Of a DNA stretch of 6,971 bases, positions 1 to 5,587 are shown in pieces. How positions within the stretch are numbered: the stretch's first letter is position 1; each line of letters begins with the position of its first letter. Below the pieces are notes generated by a model. The model was not told the DNA's origin, made no database searches, and worked only from the letters and a program-made list of their open reading frames with translations. Position numbers and translations under genes: made by a program. The DNA comes from Bog-756 sp049521915 (lineage in GTDB: Bacteria; Actinomycetota; Acidimicrobiia; Acidimicrobiales; RAAP-2): the NCBI GenBank assembly GCA_049521915.1, contig JBEKOI010000227.1, positions 1-6,971 on the forward strand. Direction: 5' to 3'.

Positions 1-12
1 CACCGGCCGGTT

Positions 13-20
13 CTCCTCCT
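13..20 (-). promoter_or_regulatory. Possible ribosome binding site of a gene leaving the window to the left
   Basis: On the minus strand, bases 20 to 13 read AGGAGGAG, a near-perfect anti-16S match. They are followed after nine bases by a GTG at 3-1. This is what the start of a leftward, divergent gene would look like, but only that one codon lies in the window. On the plus strand the same bases are a pyrimidine run just before the DUF151 start, so chance is possible. Confidence 0.35.
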
Positions 21-23
21 GTC

Positions 24-467
24 ATGGGTGACTTCCGGATGGCGCTGGTGGCCTCGGTCTCCGTCGACTTGCCGAATCAGCACCCAGCGGTGGTCCTCCG
101 AGAATCGGAGTCACCGCGGAGGCAGCTGACCTTCTCCATCGCCTTTCACGATGCCGTGGTCCTCTCCCATGCCCTTCGCCGGATCTCCACGCCGCGCCCG
201 CTCACCCACGAATTGCTGACCGGGATCCTCCAGCGGTTCGACATCGACGTCGTGGCCGTGCGCCTGGTGGGCCGCCAGGGCTCCGTCTACTTCGCCGAGC
301 TGGACCTCATGGGCCGTAACGGTCGCTCGGTGCAGTCGTGCCGTCCCTCCGACGGCCTGACCGTCGCCCTCCTGCAGCCGGTGCCCGTGCCCATCCTCAT
401 CGACCGCCGGCTCTTCGAGCAGGCGGGTGACGTGACCCCGGCGGGTGCACCCACCACCCCTGGGTGA
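24..467 (+). CDS. DUF151 / bifunctional nuclease (BFN) domain protein, divergent
   Basis: Small soluble protein of 147 residues, recognised as DUF151 (bifunctional nuclease domain) from its motif order. PRPLTHELL lies at residues 57-65 (family PRPlTHDLl), then a Phe/Tyr-rich strand SVYFAELDL at 87-95, CRPSDGLTVAL at 106-116 (family DaRPSDAiaLA), and PVPILID near 121-127. Founding members of the family were reported with DNase and RNase activity; the substrate here is unknown. The N-terminal half is poorly conserved: the usual LPIxIG...EA block appears as LTFSIAFHDA, and the acidic residue before RPSD is replaced by Cys. ATG 24 has no purine-rich site upstream. An in-frame ATG at 39 is an alternative, and the frame stays open to the left edge, so the 5' end is uncertain. 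The gene is convergent with rodA, with an 18-base gap between stops. Family assignment is fairly firm; nuclease activity is not shown. Confidence 0.82.
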   Translation: MGDFRMALVASVSVDLPNQHPAVVLRESESPRRQLTFSIAFHDAVVLSHALRRISTPRPLTHELLTGILQRFDIDVVAVRLVGRQGSVYFAELDLMGRNGRSVQSCRPSDGLTVALLQPVPVPILIDRRLFEQAGDVTPAGAPTTPG

Positions 468-474
468 CGCAATG

Positions 475-498
475 GGCCGGCGCCCTCAACGCCCGGCC
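475..498. terminator. GC hairpin between convergent stops (possible bidirectional terminator)
   Basis: GGCCGGCG at 475-482 pairs with CGCCCGGCC at 490-498 with one bulged C and a 7-base loop. It sits just after the DUF151 stop (465-467) and across the rodA stop (486-488 on minus). There is no T-run, so it would be a GC-only actinobacterial-style terminator at best. Such stems arise easily in this base composition. Confidence 0.35.
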
Positions 499-1889
499 AA
501 CAGTCGATGCCGGCGCTCCTGGCTCTGCTCGTACTGTTCCTGGTCCGCCGAATCGACCGAAGCGCCACCTTCGTCGGAGATGCGCATGAGCAGGGCGATG
601 AGCACGTAGTTGGCGATGAGGGCGGAACCTCCGTAGGAGACGAAGGGGAGGGTGATCCCGGTCAGGGGCAGGAGCCGGACGATGCCGCCGATGATGAAGA
701 AGGCCTGGAAGCCGATGATCATGGTGAGACCCACCGCGGCGAGCTTGGCGAACTCCGACCGGGCCGCCTGGGCGATACGCAGCCCGGCCCCCACCAGCAG
801 CAGGAAGGCCACCACCACCATGGTCGAGCCCAGCAGGCCCATCTCCTCGCCGATGACGGCGAAGATGAAGTCGGTGTTGGGCACCGGGATCTTGTAGGCG
901 CCGATGCCCAGGCCGAGTCCGGATCCGCCGATGCCGCCGCTCCCGAGGGAGTACCACGACTGCACCAGCTGTTCGCCGCTGGTGCTGGCGTAGCGCCACG
1001 GATCGAGCCAGTCCTCGACCCGGATGTGGGTCTGGTACAGGTAGCGCCCGGACAGGAACGCCCCGATGCCGAAGAGGATGATGCCGAGGACCAGGTAGCC
1101 GGTCCGGCCCGTCGTGACCCAGAGCATGCCGATGAACAGGGTGAACAACAGGGCCGAGAACCCGATGTCGTGCTCGAGGCTCATGACGCCGATGGCGAAG
1201 GCCCAGGCCAGGAGGATGGGGACCAGGGGCCGGGGGTCGAGGACGAGTCGGTTGCCCAACCGTGCCGTCGGGATGGTCAGGAGCTCGCGCTTCTCGACGA
1301 AGTACGAGGCGAAGAAGATGCACAGCACGATCTTGGCCAGCTCGACGGGCTGGAACTCGAATTGGCCGACGTGGACCCACAGCCGGGCCCCACCGATGGT
1401 CCTCCCCAGGTGGGGTACCAGCGGGAGCAGAAGGAGGATGACCCCGAGGGCCAGCAGGATGTACCGGTAGCGGTCGAGGTCGCGGGATCGGCGGACCAGG
1501 GCCAGGGTGAGGACGTAGGCGGCCACCCCGCCGGCCGTCCATGCCGCCTGCAGGGGGGCGTAACTGCTGGCGTTGGCCAGGTCGATGCGCAGGATCATCA
1601 CGTAGCCCAGTCCGTTGAGCAGGAAGGCGATGGGCAGCACGACCGGATGGGCGCTCGGTACGAAGATCCGGTTGGCGATGTGGGCCACCCCGCCCAGGGC
1701 CAGCATGACGGCCAACAGGGGGGCCACGTCGTTTGGCACCTTGGTCGTGTTCCCGTAGATCATCAGGGCATACGCGCCGGTGATGATGACCGACGCGGCC
1801 ACCAGTAACCCGAGCTCGGTGCGCCGACGGGCTTTGAAGGCCCGTCGGATGGCCTTGGACTCCGGGTCCAGCAGGGAGGTGGCCGGCAT
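486..1889 (-). CDS. rodA: RodA/FtsW-family SEDS peptidoglycan glycosyltransferase
   Basis: Polytopic membrane protein of 467 residues from ATG 1889. SEDS proteins polymerise glycan strands from lipid II at the membrane, working with a class B penicillin-binding protein. The hallmarks are visible: GGARLWVHVGQFEFQPVELAKI at 166-187, LEHDIGFSALLF at 238-249, the loop VEDWLDPW at 291-298, NTDFIFAVIGEEMGLLG at 338-354 carrying the Asp (D340) that matches the essential extracytoplasmic Asp of the family, and LPFVSYGGSALIANYVL at 414-430. The length and extra N-terminal membrane segments resemble actinobacterial RodA (about 470 residues) more than FtsW, but that split is a judgement. The frame continues upstream to 2126 with Arg/Pro-rich sequence antisense to ppk1, which I reject. 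GTG 1892, adjacent and in frame, is an alternative start and would suit a leaderless mRNA. No penicillin-binding protein gene is adjacent. The gene is divergent from ppk1. Confidence 0.93.
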   Translation of the reverse strand: MPATSLLDPESKAIRRAFKARRRTELGLLVAASVIITGAYALMIYGNTTKVPNDVAPLLAVMLALGGVAHIANRIFVPSAHPVVLPIAFLLNGLGYVMILRIDLANASSYAPLQAAWTAGGVAAYVLTLALVRRSRDLDRYRYILLALGVILLLLPLVPHLGRTIGGARLWVHVGQFEFQPVELAKIVLCIFFASYFVEKRELLTIPTARLGNRLVLDPRPLVPILLAWAFAIGVMSLEHDIGFSALLFTLFIGMLWVTTGRTGYLVLGIILFGIGAFLSGRYLYQTHIRVEDWLDPWRYASTSGEQLVQSWYSLGSGGIGGSGLGLGIGAYKIPVPNTDFIFAVIGEEMGLLGSTMVVVAFLLLVGAGLRIAQAARSEFAKLAAVGLTMIIGFQAFFIIGGIVRLLPLTGITLPFVSYGGSALIANYVLIALLMRISDEGGASVDSADQEQYEQSQERRHRLLAGR

Positions 1890-1897
1890 CACGGCTG

Positions 1898-1903
1898 AGC
1901 CTA
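1898..1903 (-). promoter_or_regulatory. Candidate -10 element of rodA, giving a leaderless mRNA
   Basis: The minus strand reads TAGGCT at 1903-1898, matching the TAnnnT type of -10 used by actinobacterial housekeeping sigma factors. It is followed by CAGCC and then GTGATG. Seven bases after the hexamer an RNA would begin on the first base of GTG 1892, in frame with ATG 1889. No convincing -35 lies at the usual distance. Inference only. Confidence 0.4.
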
Positions 1904-1935
1904 CCGGCGGGCGGCTCGAAGGCGGGGGAGCCGTC

Positions 1936-1954
1936 CGTACCGCCCGGCGGTACG
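1936..1954. promoter_or_regulatory. 19-base perfect palindrome, candidate operator
   Basis: CGTACCGCCCGGCGGTACG has 9-base arms that are exact reverse complements around a single central C (1945). It lies in the only sizeable non-coding gap of the window, between the divergent rodA and ppk1 genes. Its right end overlaps the candidate ppk1 -10 TACGAT (1951-1956). A dimeric repressor bound here would block that promoter. I do not recognise the site as that of a known regulator. Confidence 0.45.
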
Positions 1955-1956
1955 AT
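1951..1956 (+). promoter_or_regulatory. Candidate -10 element of ppk1
   Basis: TACGAT fits the TAnnnT -10 pattern on the plus strand and sits 38 bases before the ppk1 TTG. Transcription would begin near 1963-1966, close to the ATG of a 5-codon mini-ORF at 1966. No clear -35 hexamer is seen about 17 bases upstream. The element overlaps the end of the palindrome at 1936-1954. Confidence 0.35.
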
Positions 1957-1997
1957 GGCACGGCGATGAGATCCCTTCGATGACCGGACATCATTGA
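1955..1997 (+). other. Chain of three overlapping mini-ORFs leading into the ppk1 start
   Basis: Three tiny reading frames follow each other: 1955-1969 (MARR), 1966-1983 (MRSLR) and 1980-1997 (MTGHH). Each stop shares four bases with the next start: ATGA at 1966-1969, ATGA at 1980-1983, and finally TTGA at 1994-1997, where the TTG is the ppk1 start. This geometry is that of translational coupling by termination and reinitiation. The first two peptides use the Arg codons CGG, CGA, AGA and CGA, of which AGA and CGA are normally scarce in GC-rich genomes. None has a Shine-Dalgarno site. If transcription starts near 1963-1966, the first mini-ORF is not in the mRNA and the second would be almost leaderless. 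The arrangement is directly visible; translation is inferred. Confidence 0.35.
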
Positions 1998-2041
1998 CGG
2001 AGAAATCGATCTCCGCGTTGACGGAGCAATCGGTTTCCGCG
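1994..2041 (+). repeat. Two-copy 24-base tandem repeat at the ppk1 start
   Basis: Units at 1994-2017 and 2018-2041 both begin TTGACGGAG and end TCCGCG. They match at 21 of 24 positions, differing only at unit positions 10, 16 and 18. As protein they read LTEKSISA then LTEQSVSA. Each unit carries a TTG in frame with ppk1. Unit 1 also contains an inverted repeat, CGGAGA then TCTCCG with a 6-base loop. Confidence 0.85.
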
Positions 2042-4348
2042 CCCGACCGCACCTCCGCCGCCCGGCCGCCGGGCGCCCGGGTCTCCAGAGCCGGCTCGAG
2101 GTACGACCGGCCGGTACGGCCGTCACCCCCGGATCAGGTCGAAGCCGGCCTCCGGGACGGGACGCCGGCGATTCTCCGCGATGAGCGCTTCATCAATCGT
2201 GAACTGTCCTGGCTGGAGTTCGGTGCCCGCCTGCTCGAGCTGGCATCGGACGATCGCATCCCCCTCCTCGAACGGGTCAAGTTCCTGGCCATCTTCTCCG
2301 AGGGGCTCGACGAGTTCTTCCAGGTCACGGTGGCGGGCCTCGAGGACCAGGTGGCGGCCGGACTCCGGACCCGGTCACCCGACGGGCTCAGCCCACGCCA
2401 GCAGCTCCTGGCCATCACCGGGCGCGCCCACGAGCTGGTCATGCGGCAGAGCCGGATCTTCTCCGAACAGGTGGCGCCCGCGCTGGAGGCGGCCGGCATG
2501 GTCATGTCGGACTGGCACACCCTGGACCAGGATGACCGCGCCCACCTCGACGATGTCTTCAACCGGCTCATCTTTCCCATCCTCACCCCCCTGGCCGTCG
2601 ACCAGGGCCATCCCTTCCCCTACATCTCCGGTCTCTCGCTCAACCTCGTGGTCCGGGTGGTGAACCCGGTCACCGACAAGGAACGCATCGCCCGGGTCAA
2701 GGTCCCTCCTCTGCTGTCACGCTTCGTCGTGATGCCCGACGAAGAGCGCTTCGTGCCCGTGGAGCAGGTCATCGCCGCCCACCTCGACAGCATCTTCCCG
2801 TCGATGACGATCGTCGAGCACCACGCCTTCCGGCTGACCCGCAACGCCGACCTCTCGGTCGAGGAGGACGAGGCCGGGAACCTGCTGGCCGCGGTCGAGC
2901 TCGAACTGCACCGACGGCGCTTCGGGCAGGCGGTCCGGCTCGAGGCTTCGGCCGGCATCGCCACCGACCTCCTCGACATGCTGGCCGCCGAAGTCGACGT
3001 TCCCGAGGAGAGCATCTATCTCTTCGATGTCCCCATCGACCTCGGTGGCCTGCGAGGCCTCACCGACTGGGAGCGAGCCGACCTGCATGCCTCATCATGG
3101 ACGCCGGTGACCCCGTCCCGGCTGGCCGGTGGGGCCGACATCTTCGCCGTGCTGGCCGAGCACGACGTGCTGGTCCATCACCCCTATGAGTCCTTCGCCG
3201 CCTCGGTCGAGGCCTTCGTCGCCCTGGCCGCCGAGGACCCCGACGTGCTGGCCATCAAACAGACCCTGTACCGGACGGGTGGCGACAGCCCCATCGTGGC
3301 CGCACTGGTGCGGGCCTCGCAGGCGGGCAAACAGGTGACGGCGGTGGTCGAACTCCAGGCGCGCTTCGACGAGCAGACCAACATCGGCTGGGCCCGGACC
3401 CTGGAGGAGGCCGGCGTGCAGGTCATCTACGGTCTGGTCACCCTCAAGACCCACTCGAAGATCTCGCTGGTGGTGCGGCGTGAGGGGGACCGGATCCGTC
3501 GCTACTGCCATGTCGGGAGCGGCAACTACAACTCGGAGACGGCCAGGCTCTACGAGGACGTGGGGCTCCTGACCGCCGACCCGGACATCGGCGCCGACGT
3601 CGGGGAGCTGTTCAACATGCTCACCGGGTCGGGGGACCCTCCCACCTTCCGGCGCCTGGTCGTCTCCCCGGTGTCGACCAGGTCGATGTTGCTGGCCGCC
3701 ATCGAGGCCGAGACCGAAGCGGGCCCGGCCGGCCGCATCGTGCTCAAGACCAACGGATTGACCGATCCGGGCATCATCGACGCCCTGTACCGGGCCTCGC
3801 AGGCCGGCGTCCCCGTCGACCTCATCGTCCGCGGTCGCTGTTGCCTGCGGCCCGGTGTCCCGGGCCTGTCGGAGTCGATCAGTGTCCGTTCCATCGTGGG
3901 CCGGTATCTCGAGCACTCGCGGATCTTCCGCTTCGGCGGGGAGAACGGTCGCCCACTGCGGATCTCGATCGGGTCGGCCGATCTGATGGAGCGGAACCTC
4001 GACCGACGGGTCGAGGTGATCGTGCCCATCGACGACCCGGGGAATCAGCGGCGGCTCACGCAGGTCCTCGACGACGCGCTACGCGACGAGGCCAACTCCT
4101 GGACCCTCGGAGGCGACGGGTCGTGGACCAGGGTCTCCCCGAGCGGCGAGGGCCAAGGCCTGGGTTTCAACCTGCAGGATCACTGCCAAAAGCTGGCTCT
4201 CGAATCCCACCGGGATCTGCGCAGTACGACCCCGATCGCAGCCTCGGCCCGAACGGTGCCACCGGCGCCTGTCCCGTCGGCGGGGACGCCATCGACATCG
4301 CCGAGCCGGTCACGGTGGCGGCGGCCGTGGCTCCGGCGGCGCCGGTGA
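1994..4348 (+). CDS. ppk1: Polyphosphate kinase PPK1
   Basis: This 784-residue enzyme reversibly transfers the ATP gamma-phosphate to inorganic polyphosphate through a phosphohistidine. The N domain starts at RFINRELSWLEF (65-76), the head domain spans about 175-380, and the two phospholipase-D-like C domains span about 385-560 and 565-745. Visible active-site motifs are ELQARFDEQTNI (453-464, R457 as the ATP/Mg-site Arg), KTHSK with H487 as the expected phosphorylated His, RYCHVGSGNYN (503-513), and LEHSR with H641. NRRVEV-type sequence follows as RNLDRRVEV at 667-675. The family normally ends near QDHCQKLALESHRDL (728-742). About 40 further Pro/Ser residues ending in an Arg-rich stretch are antisense to the next gene. 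There is no ATG in frame before the N domain; TTG 1994 or TTG 2018 are the only ordinary starts, neither with a Shine-Dalgarno site, giving a roughly 64-residue variable N-terminus. No ppx, phoU or mutT is adjacent. Confidence 0.97.
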   Translation: MTEKSISALTEQSVSAPDRTSAARPPGARVSRAGSRYDRPVRPSPPDQVEAGLRDGTPAILRDERFINRELSWLEFGARLLELASDDRIPLLERVKFLAIFSEGLDEFFQVTVAGLEDQVAAGLRTRSPDGLSPRQQLLAITGRAHELVMRQSRIFSEQVAPALEAAGMVMSDWHTLDQDDRAHLDDVFNRLIFPILTPLAVDQGHPFPYISGLSLNLVVRVVNPVTDKERIARVKVPPLLSRFVVMPDEERFVPVEQVIAAHLDSIFPSMTIVEHHAFRLTRNADLSVEEDEAGNLLAAVELELHRRRFGQAVRLEASAGIATDLLDMLAAEVDVPEESIYLFDVPIDLGGLRGLTDWERADLHASSWTPVTPSRLAGGADIFAVLAEHDVLVHHPYESFAASVEAFVALAAEDPDVLAIKQTLYRTGGDSPIVAALVRASQAGKQVTAVVELQARFDEQTNIGWARTLEEAGVQVIYGLVTLKTHSKISLVVRREGDRIRRYCHVGSGNYNSETARLYEDVGLLTADPDIGADVGELFNMLTGSGDPPTFRRLVVSPVSTRSMLLAAIEAETEAGPAGRIVLKTNGLTDPGIIDALYRASQAGVPVDLIVRGRCCLRPGVPGLSESISVRSIVGRYLEHSRIFRFGGENGRPLRISIGSADLMERNLDRRVEVIVPIDDPGNQRRLTQVLDDALRDEANSWTLGGDGSWTRVSPSGEGQGLGFNLQDHCQKLALESHRDLRSTTPIAASARTVPPAPVPSAGTPSTSPSRSRWRRPWLRRRR

Positions 4349-5567
4349 TGGAGGTGGCGGCCGGGTGCCGGGCGGCCCGGCCGGCGGCTCCGACCGTCGG
4401 CCGGGGGAGGTGGAACCGGCGCCGGAGGTAGTCGCGGACCTTCTGGTAGGCAGGCTGGCGCTCGAACTCGAGCGATGCGTAGGCCACGCCCCCGAAGGGG
4501 ATGGGAAGCCAGAAGTTCACCGCCCGATAGGCCAGGACACCGGAGAGGGCCTCACCGGCGGTCGGTCCGAAGCCGGTGATCATCGAGATGAGCACGAACT
4601 CGACCACGCCCAGGCCTCCGGGCGTGATGGGGATGGCGGCCAGGATGTTGGCCAGGCCGTAGGCCACCAGGAGGTCGACCGGCGAGATGAAGTGGCTGAA
4701 GGCGGCCACGAAGACCCACAGCGACGCTGCGTCCAGCAACCAGTTGGCGGCCGCCCAGCCCACCGCCCTCCTGGTCAGCGACCGGTCCTTCATGAGGGCG
4801 GCGAAGCGATCGGCCAACCGCTCCACCAGCGCCGCAGTCCGGTCGGCGTCGAGGAACCGGATGCGTCCGGCGACCCGGCGGATGACCCGGCTGGCCTGCT
4901 CCTGGCCCCTCGTGAGCAGGTAGAAGAGGCTGCCGAAGGCCCCGAGCAGTATCACGCCCACACCCGCGGCCACGATGACCAGGATGGACGCCGACTCTGA
5001 CTGCCCGCCCCGATGGCTGGTCGGGACGTGGAAGCCGTGGGTCACGAGGAACGCCACCAGGGCCAGCCAGAACATCACGTTGAGGACGACCGCCGAACCG
5101 ATGCCCTGGGTCCCGAGGGCGAACCCGGCGTCGGACCCGCTCACACCCGACTGGGTGAGCAGCCGGTAGCCCAGTGCCGCCCCCGGGGCCGTGCCCCCGG
5201 GGGAGACGTGGCTGAGCGAGAGGGTGGACATGTTGATCCGGAACAGCCGGAACCGGCCCGGGCCGTTGCTGGGCAGGACGGCGTGGGTCAGCTGGGTGTA
5301 GGCGGCCAGGGCGGCCACCTCCAACAGGACCCCGAGGGCGAGGTAGGCGATGTTGATATGGGCCAGCGCGTTGACTTCGGGCCGGTGGCTGGCCAGCAGC
5401 GGGAAGGCGACGTAGAAGACGAACAGGAAGACGAGGACGGTGGCGACGCTCAGCCTGACCTCCCGGCGGACGAACGGACCGCGGTGCCACCATCGGCGGT
5501 GCCGGTGGGTGCCCTTGTCTGCCGGTTCGACCGCCATCACCTTCATGTTGGCACGCCGAGGGCCCAT
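4167..5567 (-). CDS. UPF0104 / LPG-synthase-TM-like integral membrane protein (flippase-type)
   Basis: Polytopic membrane protein of 466 residues from ATG 5567. It matches the UPF0104 / lysylphosphatidylglycerol synthase transmembrane family by SHVSPGGTAPGAALGYRLL (119-137, the PGG...GE-like block) and by AIPITPGGLGVVEF (311-324) followed by YRAVNFWLPIPFGG (347-360). The family includes the membrane half of MprF and glycolipid or polyprenyl-linked transport proteins. No aminoacyl-transferase domain is present, so a lipid translocation role is plausible but unproven. Around eight membrane segments are seen, after a basic N-terminus (HRHRRWWHR). After the last helix and RRRFHLPRP, an Ala/Thr/Gly/Pro-rich tail of about 76 residues runs antisense into ppk1. 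Starts at ATG 5546 (459 residues) and ATG 5537 are equally possible; only 5567 has even a weak AGGT upstream. Sequence above 5567 overlaps the divergent gene and is rejected. Confidence 0.88.
   Translation of the reverse strand: MGPRRANMKVMAVEPADKGTHRHRRWWHRGPFVRREVRLSVATVLVFLFVFYVAFPLLASHRPEVNALAHINIAYLALGVLLEVAALAAYTQLTHAVLPSNGPGRFRLFRINMSTLSLSHVSPGGTAPGAALGYRLLTQSGVSGSDAGFALGTQGIGSAVVLNVMFWLALVAFLVTHGFHVPTSHRGGQSESASILVIVAAGVGVILLGAFGSLFYLLTRGQEQASRVIRRVAGRIRFLDADRTAALVERLADRFAALMKDRSLTRRAVGWAAANWLLDAASLWVFVAAFSHFISPVDLLVAYGLANILAAIPITPGGLGVVEFVLISMITGFGPTAGEALSGVLAYRAVNFWLPIPFGGVAYASLEFERQPAYQKVRDYLRRRFHLPRPTVGAAGRAARHPAATSITGAAGATAAATVTGSAMSMASPPTGQAPVAPFGPRLRSGSYCADPGGIREPAFGSDPAG
4367..4381. 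terminator. GC hairpin just after the ppk1 stop
   Basis: GCCGGG at 4367-4372 and CCCGGC at 4376-4381 form a perfect 6-base stem with a 3-base loop, 18 bases past the ppk1 TGA. There is no T-run, and the bases are also coding for the tail of the convergent membrane protein. A weak candidate for ending ppk1 transcription. Confidence 0.25.
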
Positions 5568-5575
5568 GGACCTGA

Positions 5576-5581
5576 CATGCT
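5576..5581 (+). promoter_or_regulatory. Possible -10 element of the AI-2E-family gene
   Basis: CATGCT keeps the A and final T of a TAnnnT element and lies six bases before GTG 5588. RNA would then start on the GTG itself and be leaderless, which would explain the missing Shine-Dalgarno site. It departs from consensus at the first base, and no -35 is evident. Confidence 0.22.
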
Positions 5582-5587
5582 GATTGC

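Noticed and set aside
453..464. Gln in place of Lys before ARFDE in PPK1 (protein residues 453-464, not nucleotides)
   Set aside because: As I recall, both residues occur at this place in PPK1 proteins, and the key Arg is intact, so it is no sign of an inactive enzyme.
507..1808. Long plus-strand open frame opposite rodA, very rich in Asp, Glu, Gly and Gln
   Set aside because: It is the antisense shadow of a clear SEDS gene in GC-rich DNA. The composition is biased, there are no domains, and the overlap is complete.
397..2052. Second long minus-strand frame over rodA, rich in Arg, Pro and His
   Set aside because: Frame-shifted shadow of rodA with low-complexity composition and no recognisable motif.
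1890..2126. N-terminal extension of the rodA frame up to an ATG at 2126
   Set aside because: The added 79 residues are Arg/Pro/Ser-rich, run antisense through the promoter region and the ppk1 5' end, and precede the first conserved RodA sequence.
3095..3916. Minus-strand frame of about 270 residues inside ppk1, and similar frames on both strands within the AI-2E-family gene (5543-6601 minus, 5905-6882 plus)
   Set aside because: Gly/Asp/Arg- or Pro/Arg/His-rich shadows of strongly conserved genes, with no start signals and no family resemblance.
5180..5203. Repeated CCCCGGGG-type palindromes inside the flippase-type gene
   Set aside because: They encode the conserved Ser-Pro-Gly-Gly region, and codon choice in GC-rich DNA explains them. 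No regulatory context.
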